From positions 248,001 to 312,000 of the forward strand of contig NZ_JPMY01000010.1 of NCBI RefSeq assembly GCF_000761545.1: 64,000 nt of DNA, given 5' to 3'. Positions 32,125-40,794 of this stretch are shown here, piece after piece; the first letter of the stretch is position 1, and the number at the start of each line of letters is the position of its first letter. Source of the DNA: Pseudomonas sp. ML96 (GTDB taxonomy: Bacteria > Pseudomonadota > Gammaproteobacteria > Pseudomonadales > Pseudomonadaceae). A program made the translations under genes and the position numbers. Under the pieces are notes generated by a model, which did not search any database, was not told the DNA's origin, and saw only the letters and a list, made by a program, of their open reading frames with translations.

Positions 32125-34506
32125 ATGGACACCGTCATGCGCTCTGCCAGCTTCGCACCATTGCCCTTCCGCCCCCGCTCCCTGCCCGCCGCCATCTGCC
32201 TGGCGCTGACGCTCAACGCCGGCCTGGCCAGCCTGCCGGCGCAGGCCGCCGAGCCGGCACCGGCGGCAGTTGCACCGAGTATCCCGGCCGGGCCGCTGGG
32301 CCAGGCGCTGAGCACCTTCGCCGAGCGCGCCGGCATCACCCTGTCCTACTCACCCGACCAGGTGCGTGACCTGCGCAGCCCCGGCCTGGCCGGTGGCGGT
32401 TCGCTGGAAGACGGCCTGACCGCCCTGCTCGCCGGCAGCGGCCTGGTCGCACACAAGACGCCGACTGGCTACGTGGTGCTGCCGAGCAAGAGCGGTTCGA
32501 GCCTGCAGCTGGAAGACACCGACATCGAGGCCAGCGCCGAGCGCAGTGCCTTCGAGCCAGCCAACGGCTACTTCGCCAGCAACTCCAGCACGGCGACCAA
32601 GACCGACCGGCCGATCCTGGAAACCGCGCAAGCCATCAGCGTGGTCACCGCCGAGCAGATCGCCGACCGCAATGTCGACCGCGTGCAGGACGCCGTCGCC
32701 TACAGCGCCGGCGTGCGCGTGGGCAGCTCGGGCCTCGACCCGCGCTTCGACACCATCAGCGTGCGCGGCTTCGACACCACCATGTCCGCCGACTTCCTCG
32801 ACGGCCTGCGCCAGCCGTACAACGGCTGGCTGTCGATCTACGGCACCGAGGCCTACACCCTGGAGCGCATCGAAGTGCTCAAGGGCCCGGCATCGGTACT
32901 CTACGGCCAGATCAGCCCCGGCGGCATGGTCAACCGGGTGAGCAAGCGTCCCAGCCTGCTGGCCAAGAACCAGGTGGAAATCCAGGGTGGCAACAACGAC
33001 CACCAGCAGGGCCAGTTCGATGTCGGCGGCAAGCTGAGCGAAGACGGCTCGGTGCTGTTCCGCACCGTCGGCGTGTACCGCGACGCGGAGAACTACATCG
33101 AGCAGCTGAACAACGACGTGCGCCTGATCGCGCCCTCGCTGAGCTGGCAGATCGACCCGGACACCAGCCTGACCCTGCTCGCCCAGTACCAGGAACGCGA
33201 GACCGCTGCCTCGCCGATGCTCTACCAGGACGGCGACCACCTCACCGACTTCTGGCAGGGCGACGAGTACTTCGACAAGCTCGAACAGCGCCAGTGGACC
33301 GTCGGCTACGAGTTCGAACACGCCTTCAACGACACCTTCACCCTGCAGCAGAACCTGCGCTACGGCCAGCTGGACACCACCAACCAGTACCTGCAGCCCG
33401 ACGGCAACATCAGCAACGGCGTGATGGATCGCTACGCGGTCGGCGTGTACGAGGACATGGACTCGGTGACCAGCGACACCCGCCTGGTCAGCCGCTTCGC
33501 CACCGGCGAGCTGCAGCACACCCTGCTCAGCGGCTGGGACTACAGCTGGTTCGACAGCTCGGTGCTGTACGCCTGGGGCCCTGCACCGTCGATCGACATG
33601 AACGCGCCGGACTACCACCAACTGGTAACCAAGCCGACCGATCCGCTGGCCAACCAGGACAGCCTGACCCAGCGCAGCGGCATCTACCTGCAGGACCAGA
33701 TCGACCTCGACCGCTGGCGCCTGTCCGCCGGCGTGCGCCGCGACTGGGTGCATGTACGCAGCAACGACAACCTGTACGGCGCCGACAGCAAGACCAGCGA
33801 CTCCGCCACCACCTACCAGCTCGGCGCGCTGTACCTGTTCGACAATGGCCTGGCGCCCTACGCCAGCTACGCCGAGTCGTTCCTGCCGCAGAGCGGAAGC
33901 AACGCCGGCGGCCCGCTCAAGCCGACCGAGGGCAAGCAGTACGAAGTCGGCCTCAAGTACCAGCCGCCGGGCACCAGCGCGCTGTTCACCGCCTCGCTGT
34001 ACCACCTGACCCAGCAGAACGTGACCACCCGCGATCCGTACGATCCGCTCAACACCGTGCAGACCGGCGAGCAGGTTTCCCGCGGCCTGGAACTGGAAGC
34101 CGTCGCCGACCTCAGCGAGCGTCTGCACCTGACCGCCAGCTACAGCTACAACGACCCGGAAATCACCAAGAGCAACGACGGTGACGAGGGCAACGATCCG
34201 AAGGACGTACCGCGCCACCTGGCCTCGCTGTGGCTGGACTACAACCTGCCGTTCGGCCTGGGCTTCGGCGCTGGCGCGCGCTACACCGGCAGCGTGTACG
34301 GCGACGACGCCAACAGCATGAAGAACGAGGACTACACCCTGTTCGACGCCGGCGTGCACTACGACTTCGCTGGTGGCCTGGACGGCGTGCGCCTGGCGGT
34401 CAACGCGCGCAACCTGACCGACAAACAGTACATCAACTGCCAGGACGGCTACTGCTACCGCGGTGAGGCGCGCAGCGTGGTCACCAGCCTGAGCTACAGC
34501 TGGTGA
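32125..34506 (+). CDS. TonB-dependent ferric-siderophore receptor with signalling domain
   Basis: This 793-aa outer-membrane receptor has a signal peptide ending near PAQAAEPAP. An STN/secretin-like signalling domain (about 55-115: IPAGPLGQALSTFAERAGITLSYSPDQV) marks it as a cell-surface-signalling transducer. The plug contains TAQAISVVTAEQIADRNVDRVQDAV, IRGFD-like SVRGFDTTM and IEVLKGPASVLYGQISPGGMVN. A 22-strand barrel follows, ending with the aromatic residue of LSYSW. The layout resembles ferrichrome/ferrioxamine-type receptors, but the neighbouring esterase suggests an ester-containing siderophore. The actual ligand is unknown. Confidence 0.92.
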   Translation: MDTVMRSASFAPLPFRPRSLPAAICLALTLNAGLASLPAQAAEPAPAAVAPSIPAGPLGQALSTFAERAGITLSYSPDQVRDLRSPGLAGGGSLEDGLTALLAGSGLVAHKTPTGYVVLPSKSGSSLQLEDTDIEASAERSAFEPANGYFASNSSTATKTDRPILETAQAISVVTAEQIADRNVDRVQDAVAYSAGVRVGSSGLDPRFDTISVRGFDTTMSADFLDGLRQPYNGWLSIYGTEAYTLERIEVLKGPASVLYGQISPGGMVNRVSKRPSLLAKNQVEIQGGNNDHQQGQFDVGGKLSEDGSVLFRTVGVYRDAENYIEQLNNDVRLIAPSLSWQIDPDTSLTLLAQYQERETAASPMLYQDGDHLTDFWQGDEYFDKLEQRQWTVGYEFEHAFNDTFTLQQNLRYGQLDTTNQYLQPDGNISNGVMDRYAVGVYEDMDSVTSDTRLVSRFATGELQHTLLSGWDYSWFDSSVLYAWGPAPSIDMNAPDYHQLVTKPTDPLANQDSLTQRSGIYLQDQIDLDRWRLSAGVRRDWVHVRSNDNLYGADSKTSDSATTYQLGALYLFDNGLAPYASYAESFLPQSGSNAGGPLKPTEGKQYEVGLKYQPPGTSALFTASLYHLTQQNVTTRDPYDPLNTVQTGEQVSRGLELEAVADLSERLHLTASYSYNDPEITKSNDGDEGNDPKDVPRHLASLWLDYNLPFGLGFGAGARYTGSVYGDDANSMKNEDYTLFDAGVHYDFAGGLDGVRLAVNARNLTDKQYINCQDGYCYRGEARSVVTSLSYSW

Positions 34507-35348
34507 GTGCGCTGAACTGGCTGCGCAGCGCCGTAACGGCGCTGCTGCTGGGCGGCCTGGCCGCCGCCCACGCCGACCAGGTCAACCTGGACGGCAGCGA
34601 GCAGTGGCTGATGAAGAGCGCCGAGGGCCGCGACTACCGGATCATGGTCAGCCTGCCGGAGGGCGACGTGCCCTGGACCGGCGGCTACCCGGTGATCTAC
34701 CTGCTCGACGGCAACGCCTACTTCCCGGCCTTCCACGCCGCCAAGCGCGCGCAGGATCGCTGGCGTGCCTCGATCGTGGTCGCCATCGGCTACCCGAGCG
34801 ATACGCCGCTGGACTTCAACCGCCGCGCCTTCGACCTATCGCCGCCACAACCGCCGGAGCGCAACAACCCGCCACAGGGCGGCCAGGACCTGTTCCTCGA
34901 CTTCATCGCGCAGCGCCTGATGCCCAAGGTGAACGAGCGCTTCAAGGTCGACCAGGACCAGGTCAGCCTGGTCGGTCACTCGTTCGGCGGCATGTTCGGC
35001 ATCTACGCGCTGTTCACCCGCCCGCAGCTGTTCCAGCACGTGGTGGCGATCAGCCCGAGCCTGTGGTGGCGCGACCGTTATCTGCTGGCGCATGAGAAGG
35101 CGTTCACCGAGCAGGCGCACGCCGGCAAGCTGGACCTGACGCATCGCAGCCTGTCGATGTGGGTCGGTGATCGCGAGATGCCGCAGGAGATCCAGGACGT
35201 GCGCTCGCTGCAGCTGCGCCTGGAACAGCTGTCGCAGTACGGGCTGCGCAGCGACTTCCAACTCGAACGCGGCGAGGACCACATGTCGATCCCCTTCCGC
35301 GTCACCACCCGGGTCCTGGAAGAACTGCTCAGCACCCGGCGCTTCTGA
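34503..35348 (+). CDS. Periplasmic esterase of the IroE/BesA-like siderophore hydrolase type
   Basis: This 281-aa alpha/beta hydrolase of the putative esterase family (PF00756-like) has a signal peptide ending near AAAHA. The nucleophile motif is GHSFGG (Ser160) and the likely catalytic His260 is in GEDHMS. FNRRAFDLSPP is typical of IroE/BesA-like enzymes. The start is GTG overlapping the receptor's TGA by four bases, so it is co-translated with the receptor. It may cleave an ester-type siderophore such as enterobactin in the periplasm to release iron, as reported for PfeE in P. aeruginosa. Other esters cannot be excluded. Confidence 0.85.
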   Translation: MSALNWLRSAVTALLLGGLAAAHADQVNLDGSEQWLMKSAEGRDYRIMVSLPEGDVPWTGGYPVIYLLDGNAYFPAFHAAKRAQDRWRASIVVAIGYPSDTPLDFNRRAFDLSPPQPPERNNPPQGGQDLFLDFIAQRLMPKVNERFKVDQDQVSLVGHSFGGMFGIYALFTRPQLFQHVVAISPSLWWRDRYLLAHEKAFTEQAHAGKLDLTHRSLSMWVGDREMPQEIQDVRSLQLRLEQLSQYGLRSDFQLERGEDHMSIPFRVTTRVLEELLSTRRF

Positions 35349-35358
35349 TCCATTCCCT

Positions 35359-35387
35359 CACGGCTGCCGCCGGGCAGCCGTGCCCTT
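35359..35387. terminator. Hairpin terminator between esterase and ABC permease genes
   Basis: CACGGCTGCC (35359-35368) and GGCAGCCGTG (35373-35382) form a perfect 10-bp stem with a GCCG loop. CCCTTCT follows. It lies between two convergent genes; the tail is only partly T-rich. Confidence 0.65.
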
Positions 35388-35394
35388 CTCGACC

Positions 35395-36152
<758 letters not shown>

Positions 36153-36156
<4 letters not shown>

Positions 36157-37085
36157 ACGCGCTCCTTTTCGTGGACCAGGCTGACGAAGATGTCTTCCAG
36201 CGAGCTCTCGCTGGACTGCAGGTCCTTGAAGTCGATGCCGTGCTGGGCCAGGTCCTTGAGCAGCTCGGCGATGCCGGTGTGCTCGCGCTGGGCGTCGAAG
36301 GTGTAGACCAGCGCATGGCCCTCGTCAGCCAGCTCCAGGCCATGGCTGGCCAGCTCGGCCGGCACGCAGGACAGCGGGTGCTTGAGCTGCAGGGTCAGCT
36401 GCTTCTTGCCCAGCTTGTGCATCAGCACGTGCTTGTCCTCCACCAGGATGATCTCGCCCTTGCGGATCACCCCGATGCGGTCGGCCATCTCCTCGGCTTC
36501 CTCGATGTAGTGGGTGGTGAGGATGATGGTCACGCCGCGCTCGCGCAGACGGCGGACCATGTTCCACATGTCGCGGCGCAGCTCGACGTCCACGCCCGCG
36601 GTGGGCTCGTCGAGGAACAGGATCGACGGCTCGTGGGAGAGCGCCTTGGCGATCATCACCCGGCGCTTCATGCCGCCGGACAGTTCGAAGATCTTGGCGT
36701 CACGCTTGTCCCACAGCGACAGGTCCTTGAGCAGTTGCTCCAGGTACTCGGGATTCGGTTTCTTGCCGAACAGGCCACGGCTGAACTTGACCGTGGCCCA
36801 GACGCTTTCGAACACGTCGTTGACCAGCTCCTGCGGCACCAGGCCGATGGCCGAACGCGCAGCGCGGTAGTCGGCCTTGATGTCGTTGCCGGCCACGCGC
36901 ACTTGGCCTTCGCCCGGATTGACGATGCCGCAGATGATGCTGATCAGGGTGGTCTTGCCGGCGCCGTTGGGGCCCAGTAGGGCGAAGATCTCGCCCTGGC
37001 GGATATTCAGGTTGATGTTGCTCAGCGCCGGATGGCCGGACTTGTAGGTCTTGCTCAGGTTCTCGACGGAAATCACCGATTCCAC
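36153..37085 (-). CDS. ABC transporter ATP-binding protein (YadG-like)
   Basis: This 310-aa ATPase has Walker A GPNGAGKT (residues 38-45), the signature [15 protein letters not shown], Walker [15 protein letters not shown] and the H-loop [16 protein letters not shown]-terminal extension of about 80 residues is usual for exporter ATPases. It pairs with the permease that follows. It lies 49 bases downstream of the SRPBCC gene on the same strand, so it may belong to the same transcript as the ECF42 cluster, although the spacing does not prove it. Confidence 0.93.
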
Positions 37086-37134
37086 GGTTACTCCTTAGCC
37101 AGGCAGTAAAAACAGAAGCGCGATTGTACGCCGA

Positions 37135-37677
37135 TCAGCTCTCCTCGACGCGCATACGCAGCTGCTGCAGGCCCTGCTCGAAGTCGCCGCCGACCATCTT
37201 GTCCATGTTGAACACCAGGCCCATGGCCTTGCCGATGAAGCCGTTGCGGCCGGTCATGCTCCAGTTCACCCGCGTGCCGGAGCCCTCGGGCTGAAAGCTG
37301 AACTCGGCCAGGTTGCTGGCACGGAAGGGTTCGAGGAACTCCAGCTGGATCAGCACCCGCTCGCCCGGCACGCTTTCCAGGATGGTCGCGCTGCCCTTAC
37401 CCACTTCCTTGTTGCCAGCCCAGTGCTGGGTGGCGCCGACGCCGCGCTCGGCGCCCGTGTAATCCACCTTCATCGCCGGGTCGCGACGCGCCCAGGGCGA
37501 CCAGTGCGGCCACTGGTGGAAATCCTCGATCTGCGCCTGCAACGCAGCAGGTGGCGCCTGGATCAGCGCCGAGCGCTCGACGCGGAACTGGTCCGGGCGC
37601 GTGGCGATGAACACCGCCAGGCCGGCGACCAGCAGTACCAGGATCATCAAAATGCTCATGCTTCTCTTCCCTTGCAT
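37135..37677 (-). CDS. SRPBCC-family protein with N-terminal membrane anchor
   Basis: This 180-aa protein has a hydrophobic N-terminus (SILMILVLLVAGLAVFIAT) followed by a START/SRPBCC ligand-binding domain: SALIQAPPAALQAQIEDFHQWPHWSPWARRDP, then RVNWSMTGRNGFIGKAMGLVFNMDKMVGGDFEQGL. Such proteins bind hydrophobic ligands; none is identifiable. An alternative start at MSILMIL, six codons in, is equally possible. It is part of a minus-strand series with SnoaL-like, DUF899 and DGPF genes behind an ECF42 sigma gene, where SRPBCC proteins often occur. Confidence 0.85.
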   Translation of the reverse strand: MQGKRSMSILMILVLLVAGLAVFIATRPDQFRVERSALIQAPPAALQAQIEDFHQWPHWSPWARRDPAMKVDYTGAERGVGATQHWAGNKEVGKGSATILESVPGERVLIQLEFLEPFRASNLAEFSFQPEGSGTRVNWSMTGRNGFIGKAMGLVFNMDKMVGGDFEQGLQQLRMRVEES

Positions 37678-37722
37678 AGTTGTTGTCTCCTGCGGGGCCC
37701 GCGCGAACAGGCCCCGTTCACC

Positions 37723-38151
37723 TCAAGGCTGCAGCTCGAACAGCGCCTGGCCGCTCTCCGGGTCGAAGGGCGCGGAGAAGTGGTCATGCACGATGCGCCA
37801 CTGCCCGCCAATGCGCCGGTAGCCCTGGGTCACGCGCATCCAGCAGTTGTGCGTATTGCCCTCGGCATCGCTGCCGCCGCAGTGGCAGAGGAAATGGCCG
37901 AAACCGACATCGCCCTCGCCCCACTGCTGCAGCTGGTGCACCTCAAAGGTCACCGGCCCCGGACACATCTCCAGGCAGGCATTCCAGTGCGCCTTGTAGA
38001 CCTCGCGGCCCTTGAACTGCAGCTGCAGGATGGCATCGAAGGCGACCAGATCGTCGGCGTAGTGGCCGAGGATGGCGTCGACGTCGCGGGCCTGGTTGGC
38101 CGCTTCCCAGCTGCCGACCAGGGTTTTCAGTTCGCTCTGTACGTTGCTCAT
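37723..38151 (-). CDS. SnoaL-like / DUF4440-type NTF2-fold protein
   Basis: This 142-aa protein has the cone-shaped NTF2-like fold of small ligand-binding or isomerase-like proteins. It opens with VGSWEAANQARDVDAILGHYADDLVAFDAI and closes with WMRVTQGYRRIGGQWRIVHDHFSAPFDP. The start MSNVQSELKTL is preceded by GAGGAG on the minus strand. A CHCGGSD segment contains two close cysteines. No substrate is known. It is one of the accessory genes in the ECF42 cluster, 17 bases after the DUF899 gene. Confidence 0.85.
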   Translation of the reverse strand: MSNVQSELKTLVGSWEAANQARDVDAILGHYADDLVAFDAILQLQFKGREVYKAHWNACLEMCPGPVTFEVHQLQQWGEGDVGFGHFLCHCGGSDAEGNTHNCWMRVTQGYRRIGGQWRIVHDHFSAPFDPESGQALFELQP

Positions 38152-38168
38152 GGGTTCGCTCCTCGCGC

Positions 38169-38942
38169 TCAGGCGCAGCAATCGTGTTTGGTGGGTTTGC
38201 CGCCGTCGTACTGGTCGTGCAGGCGCACCCAGTTCAGGCCCTTGCCCTCCAGGTTGGCCATGCCGTCCCAGCCCTCGCCACGACCGAAGGGCGTGAGGTC
38301 GAGGAAGTGATGGGCGTTCATCAGGATGTCCAGGCCACGGGCGTAGGTGGAATAGGTATGGAACACCTGCTCGCCATCGCGCAGGAACACACTGGCGCCG
38401 GGCAGTTCGCCCTTGACCATGTCCAGCTGGCCCATGCGTTTAAGTTCGGCTTCGTCCTGGTAGTTGTACTCGACCGGCGCCTGGCTGGCGTCGATGGTGA
38501 CGTGGAAGTCGTAGTTGAAGCGGCTGCCAAACGACGAGTACCAGGGCAGCTTCCAGCCCATACGTTTCTTGAAGGCCTCCAGCTCCGCCAGCGGCGCGTT
38601 GGAGACCAGCACCAGGTTGGTGTCGCGGGCATGCAGGTGGGCCGGGTGGCCGATGTTGTCGGTAAGGAAGGAGCAGCCGGGGCAGCCCTCGCCTTTGTCG
38701 CGGTGGTACATAAAGTGGTAGACGATCAGCTGACGGCGCCCGGCGAACAACTCGGCCAGGCCGACCTCGCCCTCGGGGCCGGTGAAGCAGTAGTCGGCAG
38801 TGACCTCCACCATTGGCAGCGCGCGGCGCTGCACGTTGAGCGCGTCGAGCTGGTGGGTCAGGGCCTTCTCCTGTTCCAGCAGTTGGCGGCGCGCGGCCAG
38901 CCACTCCTCGTGGCTGGCGACTTTCGGATATTCAGGATTCAT
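38169..38942 (-). CDS. DUF899 thioredoxin-like protein
   Basis: This 257-aa DUF899 family member has a thioredoxin-like fold. The segment RQLIVYHFMYHRDKGEGCPGCSFLTDNIGH contains a CPGC redox-like motif. FKKRMGWKLPWYSSFGSRFNYDF is the family signature. The C-terminus ends KHDCCA, another vicinal cysteine pair. DUF899 proteins are often found with ECF42 sigma factors and DGPF proteins, as here. A redox or stress role is plausible but unproven. Confidence 0.88.
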   Translation of the reverse strand: MNPEYPKVASHEEWLAARRQLLEQEKALTHQLDALNVQRRALPMVEVTADYCFTGPEGEVGLAELFAGRRQLIVYHFMYHRDKGEGCPGCSFLTDNIGHPAHLHARDTNLVLVSNAPLAELEAFKKRMGWKLPWYSSFGSRFNYDFHVTIDASQAPVEYNYQDEAELKRMGQLDMVKGELPGASVFLRDGEQVFHTYSTYARGLDILMNAHHFLDLTPFGRGEGWDGMANLEGKGLNWVRLHDQYDGGKPTKHDCCA

Positions 38943-38999
38943 CGCAACTCCTCCCTACATGGATGGCACCCTCCTCCCTAATAAGAAGAGGGGAAAGCC

Positions 39000-39344
39000 T
39001 CAGACCTGCAGCTGGCGCACCGGCCGCACCTCGACGCTGCCGACCCGCGCTGCCGGGATGCCGCCGGCGATTTGCAGCGCCTCGTTGAGGTCGCGCGCCT
39101 CGATCAGATAGAAGCCGGCCAGTTGCTCCTTGGTCTCGGCGAAGGGGCCGTCGGTGATGCTCAGCTTGCCGCCGCGCACGCGCACGGTGGTGGCGGTGGC
39201 GACCGGCTCCAGCGGTTCGGCGGCGAGCATGCGCCCGCTCTGCTGCACGGTTTGCGCGTAGTCCAGGCATTCGGCATCGCGCGGGCTGTCCGGTGAGTCG
39301 TGCAGGACCTTCTCGTCGCTATAGATAAGGCACAGGTATTTCAT
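39000..39344 (-). CDS. YCII/DGPF-domain protein
   Basis: This 114-aa protein belongs to the YCII-related (DGPF) family. It opens MKYLCLIYSDEKVL and has the signature LSITDGPFAETKEQLAGFYLIEARDLNEAL. A good GGAGGAG precedes the start. DGPF proteins are the standard genetic partner and target of ECF42 sigma factors, and this gene lies just downstream of one. Its biochemical activity is unknown. It would be the first gene of the regulon from a promoter at 39388-39414. Confidence 0.92.
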   Translation of the reverse strand: MKYLCLIYSDEKVLHDSPDSPRDAECLDYAQTVQQSGRMLAAEPLEPVATATTVRVRGGKLSITDGPFAETKEQLAGFYLIEARDLNEALQIAGGIPAARVGSVEVRPVRQLQV

Positions 39345-39387
39345 CGCTCTCCTCCCTGGCAGCGTTTTTCGCTGCGGTCATCCATTG

Positions 39388-39414
39388 GTCGAGCGGCGCA
39401 TCGACAATTCGACA
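39388..39414 (-). promoter_or_regulatory. Candidate ECF42-dependent promoter before the DGPF gene
   Basis: On the minus strand TGTCGA (39414-39409) is followed after 17 bases by CGAC (39391-39388). This agrees with the TGTCGA -35 described for ECF42 promoters, as I recall it. A second TGTCGA occurs eight bases downstream. The DGPF start codon lies 44 bases from the -10 side, and a small GCAGCG/CGCTGC hairpin sits in the leader. Confidence 0.55.
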
Positions 39415-39432
39415 GGGCCGCGAGAAAAATTT

Positions 39433-40659
39433 TCAGGCGCTCGGCAACTCGGCCAGACGGCGCTCGAGAAACAGGCGATCGGCGCCCTGCTGGCTCAATT
39501 GCAGGGCCCGCTGGTAGGCGCTACGTGCCTCGCCCCAGCGGCCCAGGCGACGGTTGAGATCGGCGCGCGCGGCGTGGGCCAGGTGGTAGTCACCCAGCTC
39601 GCCACGTTCGAGTATGGCCTCGACCTGGCGCAAACCGGCCTCGGCACCGTCGCGCATGGCCAGGGCCACGGCGCGGTTGAGTTCGATCACCGGCGACGGC
39701 GCGGCGCCCTGCAGCACGTCGTACAGGCCGACGATCTGCGCCCAGTCGGTGGCCTCCACGCTCGGCGCCTCGGCATGCACGGCAGCGATGGCGGCCTGCA
39801 GGCAGTAAGGGCCGATCTCACCGGAGGCGAAGGCGGCCTGCACCTGCGCCTCGCCCTCGGCGATCAGCGCACGGTCCCACAGGCCGCGGTCCTGCTCTTC
39901 CAGCAGCACCGGCTGGCCCTCGGCATCGCTGCGTGCGGCGCGGCGCGACTCCTGCAGCAGCATCAGCGCCAGCAGGCCGCGCACTTCGGCCTCCGGTAGC
40001 AGCTCGCAAAGCAGGCGACCGAGACGGATGGCTTCGGCGCACAGGTGTTGGCGGGTCAGGCTCTCGCCGCTGCTGGCGAAGTAGCCCTCGTTGAACACCA
40101 GGTAGACCACCCGCAGCACCGCCTCCAGCCGCTCGGGCAACTCGCGCCGGCCCGGCACCTCATAAGGAATGCGCGCGTCGCGAATCTTGTTCTTGGCGCG
40201 CACGATGCGCTGGGCAATGGTCGGCGGGGTGGCCAGGAAGGCGCTGGCGATTTCCTCGGTGGTGAGGTCGCAGACTTCGCGCAGGGTCAGCGCCACCTGG
40301 GCGTCGGGCGCCAGGGCCGGGTGGCAGCAGGTGAAGATCAGGCGCAGGCGGTCGTCTTCCAGCAACTCGCCATCCCAGGCTTCGCCGCCGACCGGCTCGT
40401 CCACATCGTCGAGGGCCTGGAAGCGCGCTTGGCGACGCAACTGGTCGATGGCCTTGAAGCGCCCGGCGGACACCAGCCAGGCGCGCGGGTTGTCCGGCAC
40501 GCCCTGCTCCGGCCACTGCTCCATGGCGGCACGGAAGGCTTCGTGCAGGGCCTCCTCGGCCAGGTCGAAGTCGCCCAGCAGGCGAATCAGGGTGGCCAGT
40601 ACCCGGCGCGACTCCTCGCGGTACAAACGCGTCAGCAGCGCCTCGCTGTTCAGATCCAT
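39433..40659 (-). CDS. ECF42-type RNA polymerase sigma factor with C-terminal TPR-like extension
   Basis: This 408-aa protein is far longer than a normal ECF sigma factor. Region 2 is GDFDLAEEALHEAFRAAMEQWPEQG and NPRAWLVSAGRFKAIDQLRR. Region 4 is DLTTEEIASAFLATPPTIAQRIVRAKNKIRD. A DUF6596-like and TPR-rich C-terminal half follows (YLVFNEGYFASSG and WGEARSAYQRALQLS). This architecture and the DGPF neighbour define the ECF42 group, which has no anti-sigma factor and is thought to be controlled by its own C-terminal domain. Start at MDLNSEALLTRLY; a start 14 codons earlier is possible. Confidence 0.92.
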   Translation of the reverse strand: MDLNSEALLTRLYREESRRVLATLIRLLGDFDLAEEALHEAFRAAMEQWPEQGVPDNPRAWLVSAGRFKAIDQLRRQARFQALDDVDEPVGGEAWDGELLEDDRLRLIFTCCHPALAPDAQVALTLREVCDLTTEEIASAFLATPPTIAQRIVRAKNKIRDARIPYEVPGRRELPERLEAVLRVVYLVFNEGYFASSGESLTRQHLCAEAIRLGRLLCELLPEAEVRGLLALMLLQESRRAARSDAEGQPVLLEEQDRGLWDRALIAEGEAQVQAAFASGEIGPYCLQAAIAAVHAEAPSVEATDWAQIVGLYDVLQGAAPSPVIELNRAVALAMRDGAEAGLRQVEAILERGELGDYHLAHAARADLNRRLGRWGEARSAYQRALQLSQQGADRLFLERRLAELPSA

Positions 40660-40753
40660 CTGCGCTCTCGTCGTGGTGATTGCCCGACTGAGCCTACTCA
40701 TGGATCGCGCCGGCGGCCACCGGATCGACGGGCGGTCGCCGCCCTATAAATGC

Positions 40754-40777
40754 AAAACCCCGCCGGAGGGCGGGGTT
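40754..40777 (-). terminator. Terminator of the sodium:solute symporter gene
   Basis: AACCCCGCC (40756-40764) and GGCGGGGTT (40769-40777) form a 9-bp stem with a GGAG loop. On the minus strand it ends in a short T-run from AAAA at 40754-40757. Confidence 0.75.
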
Positions 40778-40794
40778 CTGTCGAGCGCGAAAGC

